A stretch of 28,069 nt of DNA from CAIUKV01 sp041659105 (GTDB taxonomy: Bacteria > Actinomycetota > Acidimicrobiia > IMCC26256 > PALSA-555). Below the pieces are notes generated by a model that saw nothing but the letters and a program-made list of their open reading frames with translations, had not been told where the DNA came from and did not search any database. This document shows, one piece after another, positions 14,578 through 22,077 of the stretch (positions are counted from its first letter, which is position 1; every line of letters begins with the position of its first letter). Position numbers and translations under genes: made by a program. The stretch lies in NCBI GenBank assembly GCA_041659105.1, contig JBAZYX010000047.1, positions 1-28,069 of the forward strand. The letters run 5' to 3'.

Positions 14578-14583
14578 TAGGTT
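14578..14583 (+). promoter_or_regulatory. -10 box of leaderless promoter
   Basis: TAGGTT ends 6 bases before the ATG at 14590, and no Shine-Dalgarno sequence is present. Transcription would begin at or beside the A of the start codon. Confidence 0.45.
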
Positions 14584-14589
14584 CGGCCC

Positions 14590-15420
14590 ATGCAGACCCT
14601 TCACGGCACGACGGCACTGCTCGTGGGCGGGGCCGGCGGGATCGGGCGGGCCTCGGCCCGGCTCCTGCTCGCCGACGGCGCCCACGTGACCATCGCGTCC
14701 CGGTCGGCGGAGCGGCTCGAGCGGGAGACCGAACGCCTCGCCCCGATCGCGTCCGAGGCGGGCGGGACGATCCGCTGGACCGTGTGCGACTCGCTCGACG
14801 AAGAGCAGGTGCGCGCCGCGGTCGAGGTCGCGGCAGCGCCGACCGGGCGCCTCGACGCCGCAGTCGCGATCGCGGGGGGCGGTCCGCTCGCGCCCGTGCT
14901 CCGCTACGACGTCGAGACGCTCGAGGACACCTTCCGGCGCAACATCTCGTCCTTCTACCTGGTGCTCAAGCACGCAGGCAGCGCCATGGTCGCGAGCGGC
15001 GGCGGGTCGGTGGTGGCCGTGTCGTCGATGCAGGCCGTGCAGGCGGCGCCGATGTTCTCGGCGTACTGCGCGGCGAAGGCCGGGCTCGAGATGCTCGTGC
15101 GCTGCGCGGCCGAGGAGCTCGGGGAGCACCGCGTGCGCGTCAACGCGGTGCGGCCGGGCCTGACCCGCACCGACGCGACGGTCGGCATGTTCGGCGACGA
15201 GGGTGTGATGGAGGCCTACATGGCCCAGCAGCCGCTCGACCGGCCGGGCGAGGCCGAGGACGTCGCCGGCGCGATCCGCTACTTCTGCGGGCCGGAGTCG
15301 TCGTGGACCACCGGGCAGTGCCTCGCGGTCGACGGGGGCACCATGCTGCGCCGGTTCCCCGACCTCACCGAGTGGTACCGCGCCCGCCTCGGCGACGACC
15401 GCGTCCGCCCCACCGACTGA
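14590..15420 (+). CDS. Short-chain dehydrogenase/reductase
   Basis: The 276-residue classical SDR has the cofactor motif GGAGGIGRAS (residues 13-22), AIAGGGP in place of the usual NNAG, the catalytic Ser in VSSMQAVQ, and YCAAK for Tyr-x-x-x-Lys. The C-terminal part (YFCGPESSWTTGQCLAVDGG) is standard for the family. It oxidises or reduces an alcohol/ketone with NAD(P); the substrate is unknown. NIEIGHBOURS: divergent from the amidohydrolase at 14439 and converging on the desaturase, with the two stop codons touching (TGATCA at 15418-15423). The start has no ribosome site, only TAGGTT 6 bases upstream. Confidence 0.85.
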   Translation: MQTLHGTTALLVGGAGGIGRASARLLLADGAHVTIASRSAERLERETERLAPIASEAGGTIRWTVCDSLDEEQVRAAVEVAAAPTGRLDAAVAIAGGGPLAPVLRYDVETLEDTFRRNISSFYLVLKHAGSAMVASGGGSVVAVSSMQAVQAAPMFSAYCAAKAGLEMLVRCAAEELGEHRVRVNAVRPGLTRTDATVGMFGDEGVMEAYMAQQPLDRPGEAEDVAGAIRYFCGPESSWTTGQCLAVDGGTMLRRFPDLTEWYRARLGDDRVRPTD

Positions 15421-16185
15421 TCAGGCGGCGATGGCGTCCGCTTCGCCCGCGGGGGGCGAGGCGGGCATCAGGCCGCCGGGGTGGCGGACCTGGCAGAGCC
15501 GAATCGCCGACAGCGTGCGGATCACCCACCACCCGGGGTCGACCTCGGTGCGGTGCCACGACAGCCGGGCCGCGGTCGCGCCGGCGTGGTGGTTGTTGTG
15601 CAGACCCTCACCGGCGGTGATCGCACCGAGGATGCGGCCGTTGGTGCCGGAGTTCTCGTTGGGCCGGGCGCCGCGGGTGTGGCCGACGGAGTTGATCGCC
15701 CCGTTGAGGCCGACGTAGGTGACGGCGTGGACCGCGGCCGCGAGCAGCCCCACGTACCAGCCGAACACCGCGCACAGCAGGCCGGCGCCGAGCAGCGGCC
15801 CGAGGGTCTCGCGGTCGAAGACGATGCGGTCCCAGCGGTCGCGGGGCAGGTCGCGCGTGTAGCGCTCGACGAGCACCTTGTTCTTCGCGGCCTTGCGGTA
15901 CAGCAGCACGTTGGTGAAGAAGACCCGCCACGCGCCGAGGATGGCGGGGCTGTGCGGGTCGTCGACGGTGTCGACCGCGGCGTGGTGGCGACGGTGGACG
16001 CCGGCCCACTCACGCGGCCGGATGCCGCTCGTGAGCCAGATCGTCGTGCGGCAGAAGAAGGTCACCACCGGGTGCAGCCGCAGCGCGCCATGAGTGACGC
16101 TGCGGTGCAGGTAGACGGTGGTGACGAAGATCGCGAGCTGGGCCGTGGCCATGCCGATGGCCACGGCCCAGAGCGCGTCGTTCAT
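15421..16185 (-). CDS. Membrane acyl desaturase (delta-9 type)
   Basis: The 254-residue membrane protein has the three histidine boxes of di-iron acyl-CoA/acyl-lipid desaturases: HRSVTH (27-32), HRRHH (64-68) and HNNHH (196-200). Hydrophobic stretches flank them in the usual pattern. It is shorter than eukaryotic stearoyl-CoA desaturases, as normal for bacterial forms, and lacks a fused cytochrome b5. It should insert a cis double bond in membrane acyl chains and so keep membranes fluid. It lies 41 bases downstream of the cold-shock gene on the same strand, which suggests a joint cold response. The GGAG ribosome site, 7 bases before the ATG at 16185, lies in a small hairpin. Confidence 0.9.
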   Translation of the reverse strand: MNDALWAVAIGMATAQLAIFVTTVYLHRSVTHGALRLHPVVTFFCRTTIWLTSGIRPREWAGVHRRHHAAVDTVDDPHSPAILGAWRVFFTNVLLYRKAAKNKVLVERYTRDLPRDRWDRIVFDRETLGPLLGAGLLCAVFGWYVGLLAAAVHAVTYVGLNGAINSVGHTRGARPNENSGTNGRILGAITAGEGLHNNHHAGATAARLSWHRTEVDPGWWVIRTLSAIRLCQVRHPGGLMPASPPAGEADAIAA

Positions 16186-16190
16186 TCCGT

Positions 16191-16218
16191 GACTCCGGAA
16201 CGGAGTGGTTGCGGAGTC
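16191..16218 (-). promoter_or_regulatory. Hairpin enclosing the desaturase ribosome site
   Basis: ACTCCG (16192-16197) and CGGAGT (16201-16206) form a 6-bp stem with a 3-base loop. In the mRNA the GGAG of this stem is the desaturase Shine-Dalgarno sequence. A competing 7-bp pairing is possible between 16191-16197 and 16212-16218. The structure would limit ribosome access unless melted. Confidence 0.4.
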
Positions 16219-16226
16219 GGTCGGAC

Positions 16227-16433
16227 TCAGAGCGGCCGAACGTTCTGGGCCTCTTCGCCCTTCCGGCCGGGGGCGACGTCGAACTCGACGCGCTGACCCT
16301 CGGTCAGGCTGCGGTAGCCCTCGCCGACGATGGCAGAGAAGTGGACGAACACGTCGGGGGCGCCTTCGCGGGCGATGAACCCGTAGCCCTTCTCGGCGTT
16401 GAACCACTTCACGGTGCCGGTGGTGCTGGCCAT
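16227..16433 (-). CDS. cspA: Cold-shock protein (CspA family)
   Basis: The 68-residue protein is a single cold-shock OB-fold domain. It has GTVKWFNAEKGYGFI (RNP-1, KGYGFI) and DVFVHFSAI (RNP-2, VFVHF), the two nucleic-acid-binding motifs, and a typical length. It is an RNA/DNA chaperone that melts RNA structure, often induced by cold or present throughout growth. The ATG at 16433 is chosen over in-frame codons further upstream because AGGGAG lies 6 bases before it and the domain begins right after MASTTG. It is followed 41 bases later by the desaturase gene. The leader upstream is long, as is common for csp genes. Confidence 0.95.
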   Translation of the reverse strand: MASTTGTVKWFNAEKGYGFIAREGAPDVFVHFSAIVGEGYRSLTEGQRVEFDVAPGRKGEEAQNVRPL

Positions 16434-16664
16434 GTCTTGCTCCCTTTTCTCGCCATCCGGGTCAGCGGCCGGAGGCGGTGTGTCGTCCTCCGACGGTTTG
16501 CCGGCGGACCGATGTCGCGTCTCACAGGGTCGAACCAATCCCCGGGACGCGCCCTGGCCGGGAGCGAATGGAGCAGGCCTTGCCGTGACGTCGCGTTCGC
16601 CCGATGCGTGGACGATTGGCTGACTCCGGAAACGGTACCAGGCAACGGGCTCCGGGGGAATCGC
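16434..16664 (-). promoter_or_regulatory. Long leader/intergenic region upstream of cspA
   Basis: A 231-bp non-coding stretch lies between the maturase stop and the cspA start. It holds a 6-bp stem (16470-16475 with 16487-16492, loop 11) close to the gene. I see no convincing -10/-35 pair, so the transcription start is uncertain. A long structured leader would fit csp-type post-transcriptional control. Confidence 0.35.
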
Positions 16665-17981
16665 TCAGCGGGCGTGGCAGTGCTTGGCCTTGCGGCCGCT
16701 CCCGCAGGGGCAGGGCTCGTTGCGCGGCGCGGTGCGCAGGATCCCCATCACCTCGTCGGCGTAGCCGCCCCGGCGCAGCAGGTCGGCCATGAGCCGCATC
16801 GGGCCGTCGACGTGGGTGAAGAACGCCTTGTACCCGGCGCAGAGGTAGTTGAGGCCGGGGTCGCCGTCCGGTGTACGGGTGAACCGGTTCTTCGGGCACT
16901 CGCCGTGGCAGGCGAACCGCACGTCGCACTCGAGGCAGTACCGCCCCAGGGTGTCGCGCTTGGCGTCGCCGAACGCCCGCTGCTGGGGCGAGGCGACCAG
17001 CTCCACCATGTGCGTCTCCATGATGTTGCCGAGCAGGTGGTCCGGCTCCACGAAGTGGTCGCAGGAGTAGAGGTCGCCGTTGTGCTCGAGCGCGAGGGCG
17101 TTGCCGCAGGTCTCGGCGAAGATGCACATGCTGGCGGGCAGGCCGAGCCAGGAGGCCAACGCGGCGTCGAACATCTGGACGAAGACCGTCCCGACGTCGT
17201 GGGTGATCCACTCGTCGAACACCGCGGTGAGGAATCGGCCCCAGGCGTCGGGGTCGACCGACCGGTCGGTGACGGCGTCGCCCTCCTGGAAGCCGGTGTC
17301 GTTGTCGCGCTCCACGATCGGGATGAGCTGCACGTGCCGGGCGCCCAGGTCGTCGCGGAAGAAGCGGTAGACGTCGAGCGGCGCGTCCTGGTTGGCCGCG
17401 TTCACCGTGCAGAGGATGTTGGTGTCGACGTCGTGGGCCTGGAGCAGGTCCCAACCCCGGTGGACCTTCTCGAAGGTCGGGTCGCCGCGCTTGTCGACGC
17501 GGTAGGCGTCGTGCAGCGCGGGCGGACCGTCGACGCTGAGCCCCACGAGGAAGCCGTGCTCCTTCAGGAGCGCGCACCACTCGTCGGTGAGCAGTGTGCC
17601 GTTGGTCTGGATGGTGTGGTGCAGCCGCTGGCCCGGGCGCTTGTGCTCCTCGGCCAGCGCGATCGCGCGGCGGAAGAAGTCGACGCCCATGAGGGTGGGC
17701 TCCCCGCCCTGCCAGGCGATGGTCACCTCGGGCGCGGTCTCCGCCTCGATCGTCTGGCGGATGTACGCGGCGAGCACATCGTCGGGCATGCGGAAGCGGT
17801 CGCCGGGGTAGAGCGCCTCCTTCGAGAGGAAGAAGCAGTAGGAGCAGTCGAGGTTGCAGATCGGGCCCGACGGCTTGGCCAGCACGTGGAAGGACGCGGG
17901 CGCCGTGAGCGGGCGGGTCGACGGGAGCGCCGGCGACGGCCGGAGTCCCCGGCCCGAGTGCAGCGTCACGGGCGTCTCCAC
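16665..17981 (-). CDS. Radical-SAM sulfatase maturase (anSME-like) with C-terminal SEC-C motif
   Basis: The 438-residue protein has the radical-SAM Fe-S motif C42-NLD-C46-SY-C49, then WQGGEPTLMG and IQTNGTLL, all typical of anaerobic sulfatase-maturing enzymes. A cysteine-rich SPASM region follows (CGNALALEHNGDLYSCDHF and CLECDVRFACHGECPKNRF), which carries two auxiliary Fe-S clusters. The last 15 residues add EPCPCGSGRKAKHCH, a SEC-C zinc-binding motif. The enzyme converts the active-site Cys (or Ser) of a sulfatase to formylglycine. A Cys-type sulfatase lies 1.8 kb away, its probable substrate. The GTG at 17981 has TAGGCT 7 bases upstream and no ribosome site. It could instead be a related peptide-modifying SPASM enzyme. 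Confidence 0.85.
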   Translation of the reverse strand: METPVTLHSGRGLRPSPALPSTRPLTAPASFHVLAKPSGPICNLDCSYCFFLSKEALYPGDRFRMPDDVLAAYIRQTIEAETAPEVTIAWQGGEPTLMGVDFFRRAIALAEEHKRPGQRLHHTIQTNGTLLTDEWCALLKEHGFLVGLSVDGPPALHDAYRVDKRGDPTFEKVHRGWDLLQAHDVDTNILCTVNAANQDAPLDVYRFFRDDLGARHVQLIPIVERDNDTGFQEGDAVTDRSVDPDAWGRFLTAVFDEWITHDVGTVFVQMFDAALASWLGLPASMCIFAETCGNALALEHNGDLYSCDHFVEPDHLLGNIMETHMVELVASPQQRAFGDAKRDTLGRYCLECDVRFACHGECPKNRFTRTPDGDPGLNYLCAGYKAFFTHVDGPMRLMADLLRRGGYADEVMGILRTAPRNEPCPCGSGRKAKHCHAR

Positions 17982-17988
17982 CGGGCGC

Positions 17989-17994
17989 AGCCTA
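17989..17994 (-). promoter_or_regulatory. -10 box of leaderless promoter
   Basis: TAGGCT on the minus strand ends 7 bases before the GTG of the maturase at 17981. It lies within the 47-bp gap shared with the divergent SDR at 18029. Confidence 0.45.
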
Positions 17995-18028
17995 CGATCC
18001 CGCGACCACCGACGCAGAGGGGGACGGC

Positions 18029-18748
18029 ATGGGACAGCTCGACGGCCGGGTGGCCATCATCACCGGCGGGGCCCGCGGCCAGGGTGCCGCCGAGGGACGG
18101 CGCTTCGCCGCCGAAGGCGCGATCGTCTACCTGACCGACGTGCTCGTCGACGAGGGCACGGCCACCGCGGCGGAGATCGGCGGCACCTTCATCGAGCACG
18201 ACGTCACCGACGTCGACCAGTGGAAGGTCGTCGTGGAGCGGGTGCTCGACGAGGCCGGTCGGATCGACATCCTCGTGAACAACGCGGGGATCCTCCAGTT
18301 CCTCACGATGACGGAGACGAGCCTCGACGTCTGGAACCGGATCGTCGCGATCAACCAGACCGGCGTCTTCCTCGGGATGCAGGCGGTGGCGCCCGCGATG
18401 AAGGCCCAGCAGTCCGGGAACATCGTCAACATCTCGTCGGTCGCGGCGTACAAGGGCGGGTCGGCGTGCTGGGCCTACACCGCGACCAAGTGGGCCGTGC
18501 GGGGGATGACCAAGGGCGCGGCGCAGGAGCTCGGGCCGTTCGGGATCCGGGTCAACTCGGTCCACCCCGGGATCATCGACACGCCGATGATGGCGGGCAC
18601 GCCGCTCGAGGAGATGGGCAAGGGGGTGCCGCTCGGGCGCTACGCGTCGGCCGACGAGGTGGCGAAGCTCGTGCTCTGGCTCGCGTCCGACGAGAGCGCG
18701 TACGCCACCGGCGCCGAGTTCGTCCTCGACGGCGGCCTCACGACGTAG
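18029..18748 (+). CDS. Short-chain dehydrogenase (3alpha/20beta-hydroxysteroid dehydrogenase-like)
   Basis: The 239-residue protein is a classical SDR: TGGARGQGAAEG for the cofactor, NNAGILQF, catalytic Ser in NISSVAAYKG, and YTATK (Tyr-x-x-x-Lys). The run VNSVHPGIIDTPM and the ending GAEFVLDGG are typical. TDVLVDEG after the second strand, with an Asp, suggests NAD(H) preference. It resembles 3alpha(20beta)-hydroxysteroid dehydrogenases, but many SDRs with this pattern act on other alcohols. The ATG at 18029 has AGAGGGGG 6 bases upstream. It is divergent from the maturase and nearly abuts the converging SDR at 18759. Confidence 0.85.
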   Translation: MGQLDGRVAIITGGARGQGAAEGRRFAAEGAIVYLTDVLVDEGTATAAEIGGTFIEHDVTDVDQWKVVVERVLDEAGRIDILVNNAGILQFLTMTETSLDVWNRIVAINQTGVFLGMQAVAPAMKAQQSGNIVNISSVAAYKGGSACWAYTATKWAVRGMTKGAAQELGPFGIRVNSVHPGIIDTPMMAGTPLEEMGKGVPLGRYASADEVAKLVLWLASDESAYATGAEFVLDGGLTT

Positions 18749-18758
18749 TCGTCCGCGG

Positions 18759-19685
18759 TCAGCCGTCGAGACCGGCGGCGGGGCTGTGGACGCGGCCGAA
18801 GCGGAACGGGTCCGCCCAGCCGACGTCGGCGAGCATCCCCGCCTGACGCGCGATCACGGACGGCAGGTCGGCCGGCTGCCAGCCGTCGACGAGCGCGCCG
18901 CCCTCGAGGTCGTGGACCGGGCGGCCGAGCTCCGCGAGCAGCTGGAGGCTGTACGCGATGCGGCCGGTGAGGACCGACGGGTCGGCGGTGCAGAGCGCGA
19001 GCGCGGCCTCGGCCATCGTCTCGAGCGGCTCGAAGTAGTCGTCGGCGATCCAGCCGCCCGCGAGCAGCTGCGGCGTCGCGATCGCGGCCTGGGGCGAGAG
19101 CGCGTTCACCGCGATGCCCTGCCCTTCGCATTCGCTCGCAACCTGCACGGTCAGCCGGTTGAGCGCGGCCTTCGGCGCGCCGTACCCCGACCCGGACTTG
19201 GCCGGCCGGTTCGTCGGGAACGGTGGCCCGGGCGGCAGCTCCGCGGCGAACGTGGTGACGTTGACGATCCATCCGCGGCCGCGCGTCCGCATCCCCGGCA
19301 CCGCGTCCCGCATCAGCCGCCACGGCGCGAGGAGGTTGACCTGGAGCATCCGGTCGATGGCGTGGTCGGTCCACTCCTCGAACGGCTTGTACCCGCCGGC
19401 CGCGGCGTTGTTCACGAGGACGTCGAGCGGACCGAGCTCGGCCTCGGTGCGGGCCACGAGCGCGTCGCGCCCTCCGTTCGGGTCGCCGAGGTCACACGGC
19501 AGGACGAGGGCCCGGCGGCCCAGCCCCTCGATCCGCGCCGCCGTCTCCCGCAGCCCGTCGACCGACCGTGCGGTGACGGCGACGTCGGCCCCCTCGGCCG
19601 CCAGCCGCACCGCGACGGCGGTCCCCGTCCCGCCCTGGCTCGCGCCGGTGACCAACGCGACCCGACCCTCGCACTCCTGGCCCAT
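18759..19685 (-). CDS. Short-chain dehydrogenase/reductase
   Basis: The 308-residue SDR has TGASQGGTGTAVA for cofactor binding, NNAAAGGYKPF, and YGAPK as the Tyr-x-x-x-Lys pair. The position of the catalytic Ser reads VNVTTFAAE, so Thr replaces Ser. TARSVDG with an Arg after the second strand suggests NADP(H). It is longer than typical classical SDRs, with about 50 extra residues at the C-terminus (DGWQPADLPSVIARQAGM and beyond). Substrate unknown. The ATG at 19685 has GGAGGAGGGGG directly upstream. It is divergent from the sulfatase gene and converges on the SDR at 18029. Confidence 0.8.
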   Translation of the reverse strand: MGQECEGRVALVTGASQGGTGTAVAVRLAAEGADVAVTARSVDGLRETAARIEGLGRRALVLPCDLGDPNGGRDALVARTEAELGPLDVLVNNAAAGGYKPFEEWTDHAIDRMLQVNLLAPWRLMRDAVPGMRTRGRGWIVNVTTFAAELPPGPPFPTNRPAKSGSGYGAPKAALNRLTVQVASECEGQGIAVNALSPQAAIATPQLLAGGWIADDYFEPLETMAEAALALCTADPSVLTGRIAYSLQLLAELGRPVHDLEGGALVDGWQPADLPSVIARQAGMLADVGWADPFRFGRVHSPAAGLDG

Positions 19686-19739
19686 GCCCCCTCCTCCGTG
19701 TCCGCCGCGTCCGCCGTGCGCAACCCGACGAACCCGGGT

Positions 19740-19745
19740 CAGGAT
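19740..19745 (+). promoter_or_regulatory. Possible -10 box for the sulfatase
   Basis: CAGGAT ends 7 bases before the ATG at 19753, which has no ribosome site. This geometry matches the other leaderless promoters and favours 19753 over the in-frame ATG at 19744. Confidence 0.3.
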
Positions 19746-19752
19746 GGCACGC

Positions 19753-22053
19753 ATGGCGATCCTGGAGTACCCCGACGACGCCCCGTTCCCCGGGAAGGTC
19801 GGCGTCACCAGCGCCGAGTCGATGCCCGCGTGGCCGGAGCCCCGACGCGCCGCGCCCGGCGCGCCGAACGTCGTCGTGGTGGTGCTCGACGACGTGGGCT
19901 TCGCGCAGCTCGGGTGCTACGGCTCCGACATCGACACGCCCACGTTCGACCGGCTCGCCGCGGGCGGATTGCGCTACACCCGGTTCCACACCACCGCCCT
20001 GTGCTCCCCCACCCGCGCGTCGCTGCTGACCGGGCGCAACCACCACTCCGTGGGCATGGGCACGGTGCCCGAGATCGCGATGGGGTACCCCGGGTACAAC
20101 ACGCGCATCCCGAAGGCGGCCGGGATGCTTCCCGAGGTGCTGCGCGAGCGCGGGTACGCGACGTTCGCGGTCGGGAAGTGGCACCTCACACCGGCGGAGG
20201 AGCGGCACGCGGGAGCGACGCGTGAGCGCTGGCCACTCGGGCGAGGCTTCGACCGGTACTACGGGTTCCTCGACGGCCAGACCGACCAGTGGAGCCCCGA
20301 GCTGGTGGAGGACAACCGGCTCCTCGACCCGCCGAACCTGTCGTTCGACGACCACGACGACGAGGGCTATCACCTCACCGCCGACCTCGCCGACCACGCG
20401 ATCGCGATGGTGCGCGACCTGAAGTCGTCGGCCCCGACCCGTCCGTTCTTCCTCTATCTCGCGCTCGGCGCGTGCCACTCGCCCCACCACGTCCCCCGTT
20501 CGTGGTCCGACCGCTACCGCGGGCAGTTCGACGCGGGGTGGGACGCGTGGCGGATGGCGCGGTACGAGCGCCAGAAGGAGCTGGGGCTGATCCCCGAGCA
20601 CGCGGAGCTACCGCCGCGCGACTCCGACGTGCGCGCGTGGGACGACGTCCCGGCCGACGAGCAGCGGCTCGCGGCGCGCCTGATGGAGGTCTTCGCGGGC
20701 TTCCTCTCTCACGCCGACCACCACGTCGGCCGCGTCGTCGACTTCATCGAGCAGATCGGGCAGCTCGACGACACGATCGTGGTCGTGCTGTCCGACAACG
20801 GCGCGAGCGCCGAGGGCGGGCCGCACGGCACGGTCAACGAGGCGCTGCTGTTCAACGGCATCCCCGAGTCGCTCGAGCAGAACCTGGCGATGATCGACGA
20901 GCTCGGCGGTCCGCGCACGCGGCCCAACTACCCGACCGGGTGGACCAGCGCAGGTTGCGCGCCGTTCCGGCGGTGGAAGACCGACGTGTACCGCGGCGGG
21001 GTGACCGACCCGTTGATCGTGCACTGGCCCGACGGCATCGCCGCGCGCGGCGAGCTGCGCCACCAGTGGTGCCACGTCACCGACCTGATGCCGACGCTGC
21101 TCGACCTCCTCGAGGTCGATGCACCCGACGAGATCGACGGGGTCACCCAGATGCCGATCGAGGGCGTGAGCTTCGCGTCGTCGGTCCCCGACGCGGACGC
21201 TCCGACCGAGAAGAAGGTGCAGTACTTCGAGAACTTCGGCCAGCGCGCGATCTGGGCCGGCGGGTGGAAGGCGATCCACCGCCACCGCCCCATGATGGTG
21301 GGCAAGGCCGATGCGCTCGCCGCGCTGGACTGGGAGCTGTACGACCTCGAGCGCGACCCGACCGAGTGCCACGACGTCGCGTCCGAGCTCCCCGAGGTGG
21401 TGGCCAAGCTCGAGGAGCTGTGGTGGGTGCAGGCCGAGCGCTACCACGTGCTGCCGCTGCGCTCGAACATCTACCTCGACGCCGAGCGGCCCCGGGTCTC
21501 GCCGGCCCGAAAGCGGTACGTCTACTGGCCCGGGGCGATGATCCCGGAGAACGAGGTGGTGAACGTCAAGAACCGGTCGCACCGGGTCACGGCGTACGTC
21601 ACGCTCGACGCGGGCGACGAGGGTGCGCTGGTGGCGCAGGGCACGCGCTTCGGCGGGTGGACGCTGTTCGTGCAGGACGGTCACCTGCACTCCGTGCACA
21701 ACTACATGGGCCGGGCCGAGTACCACCTCGCGTCGACGGCGCCGCTCCCGACGGGGCGGCCGATCGAGGTCGCCCTGGACTTCGAGAAGTCCGGCGAGCA
21801 CGCCGGCACGGGGCACCTGCTCGTGGACGGCGAGGCGGTCGCGACCGGCGACATCGCGCAGACCGTGCCGGTGCGCTTCGGCGTGGGCAGCGGCTCACTC
21901 CGCGTCGGCGACGACGCGGGGATCTCGGTCACCGCGCGCTACGAGGCGCCGTTCGCGTTCACCGGCGCGCTCGAGAAGGTGGTGATCGACGTGTTCGGCC
22001 CCGCGACGCGTGACCCCGCGAAAGACCTGACCGTCGCGTACCGGTCGCAGTAG
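19753..22053 (+). CDS. Cys-type sulfatase (arylsulfatase family), long form
   Basis: The 766-residue protein has the sulfatase metal site VVLDDVG (Asp46, Asp47), the modification motif CSPTRASLLTG with Cys84 as the formylglycine precursor, GKWH (142-145) and LSDNGAS. It has no signal peptide, so it is probably cytoplasmic. It removes sulfate from an aryl or alkyl sulfate ester. The first 560 residues are the catalytic domain; the rest (from about VNVKNRSHRVTAYVTLDAGD) looks like a beta-sandwich module. The length resembles long mycobacterial AtsA/AtsD-type sulfatases (from memory). The start at 19753 is preferred on promoter position; 19744 is an alternative three codons upstream. Its maturase lies 1.8 kb upstream. 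Confidence 0.9.
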   Translation: MAILEYPDDAPFPGKVGVTSAESMPAWPEPRRAAPGAPNVVVVVLDDVGFAQLGCYGSDIDTPTFDRLAAGGLRYTRFHTTALCSPTRASLLTGRNHHSVGMGTVPEIAMGYPGYNTRIPKAAGMLPEVLRERGYATFAVGKWHLTPAEERHAGATRERWPLGRGFDRYYGFLDGQTDQWSPELVEDNRLLDPPNLSFDDHDDEGYHLTADLADHAIAMVRDLKSSAPTRPFFLYLALGACHSPHHVPRSWSDRYRGQFDAGWDAWRMARYERQKELGLIPEHAELPPRDSDVRAWDDVPADEQRLAARLMEVFAGFLSHADHHVGRVVDFIEQIGQLDDTIVVVLSDNGASAEGGPHGTVNEALLFNGIPESLEQNLAMIDELGGPRTRPNYPTGWTSAGCAPFRRWKTDVYRGGVTDPLIVHWPDGIAARGELRHQWCHVTDLMPTLLDLLEVDAPDEIDGVTQMPIEGVSFASSVPDADAPTEKKVQYFENFGQRAIWAGGWKAIHRHRPMMVGKADALAALDWELYDLERDPTECHDVASELPEVVAKLEELWWVQAERYHVLPLRSNIYLDAERPRVSPARKRYVYWPGAMIPENEVVNVKNRSHRVTAYVTLDAGDEGALVAQGTRFGGWTLFVQDGHLHSVHNYMGRAEYHLASTAPLPTGRPIEVALDFEKSGEHAGTGHLLVDGEAVATGDIAQTVPVRFGVGSGSLRVGDDAGISVTARYEAPFAFTGALEKVVIDVFGPATRDPAKDLTVAYRSQ

Positions 22054-22071
22054 CGCGCGGGCACCGCGCGC
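22053..22071. terminator. Bidirectional hairpin between converging genes
   Basis: GCGCGCGG (22053-22060) and CCGCGCGC (22064-22071) form an 8-bp stem with a 3-base loop, between the sulfatase stop and the amidohydrolase stop at 22078. No T-run. It could terminate both genes. Confidence 0.5.
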
Positions 22072-22077
22072 CGTCGG

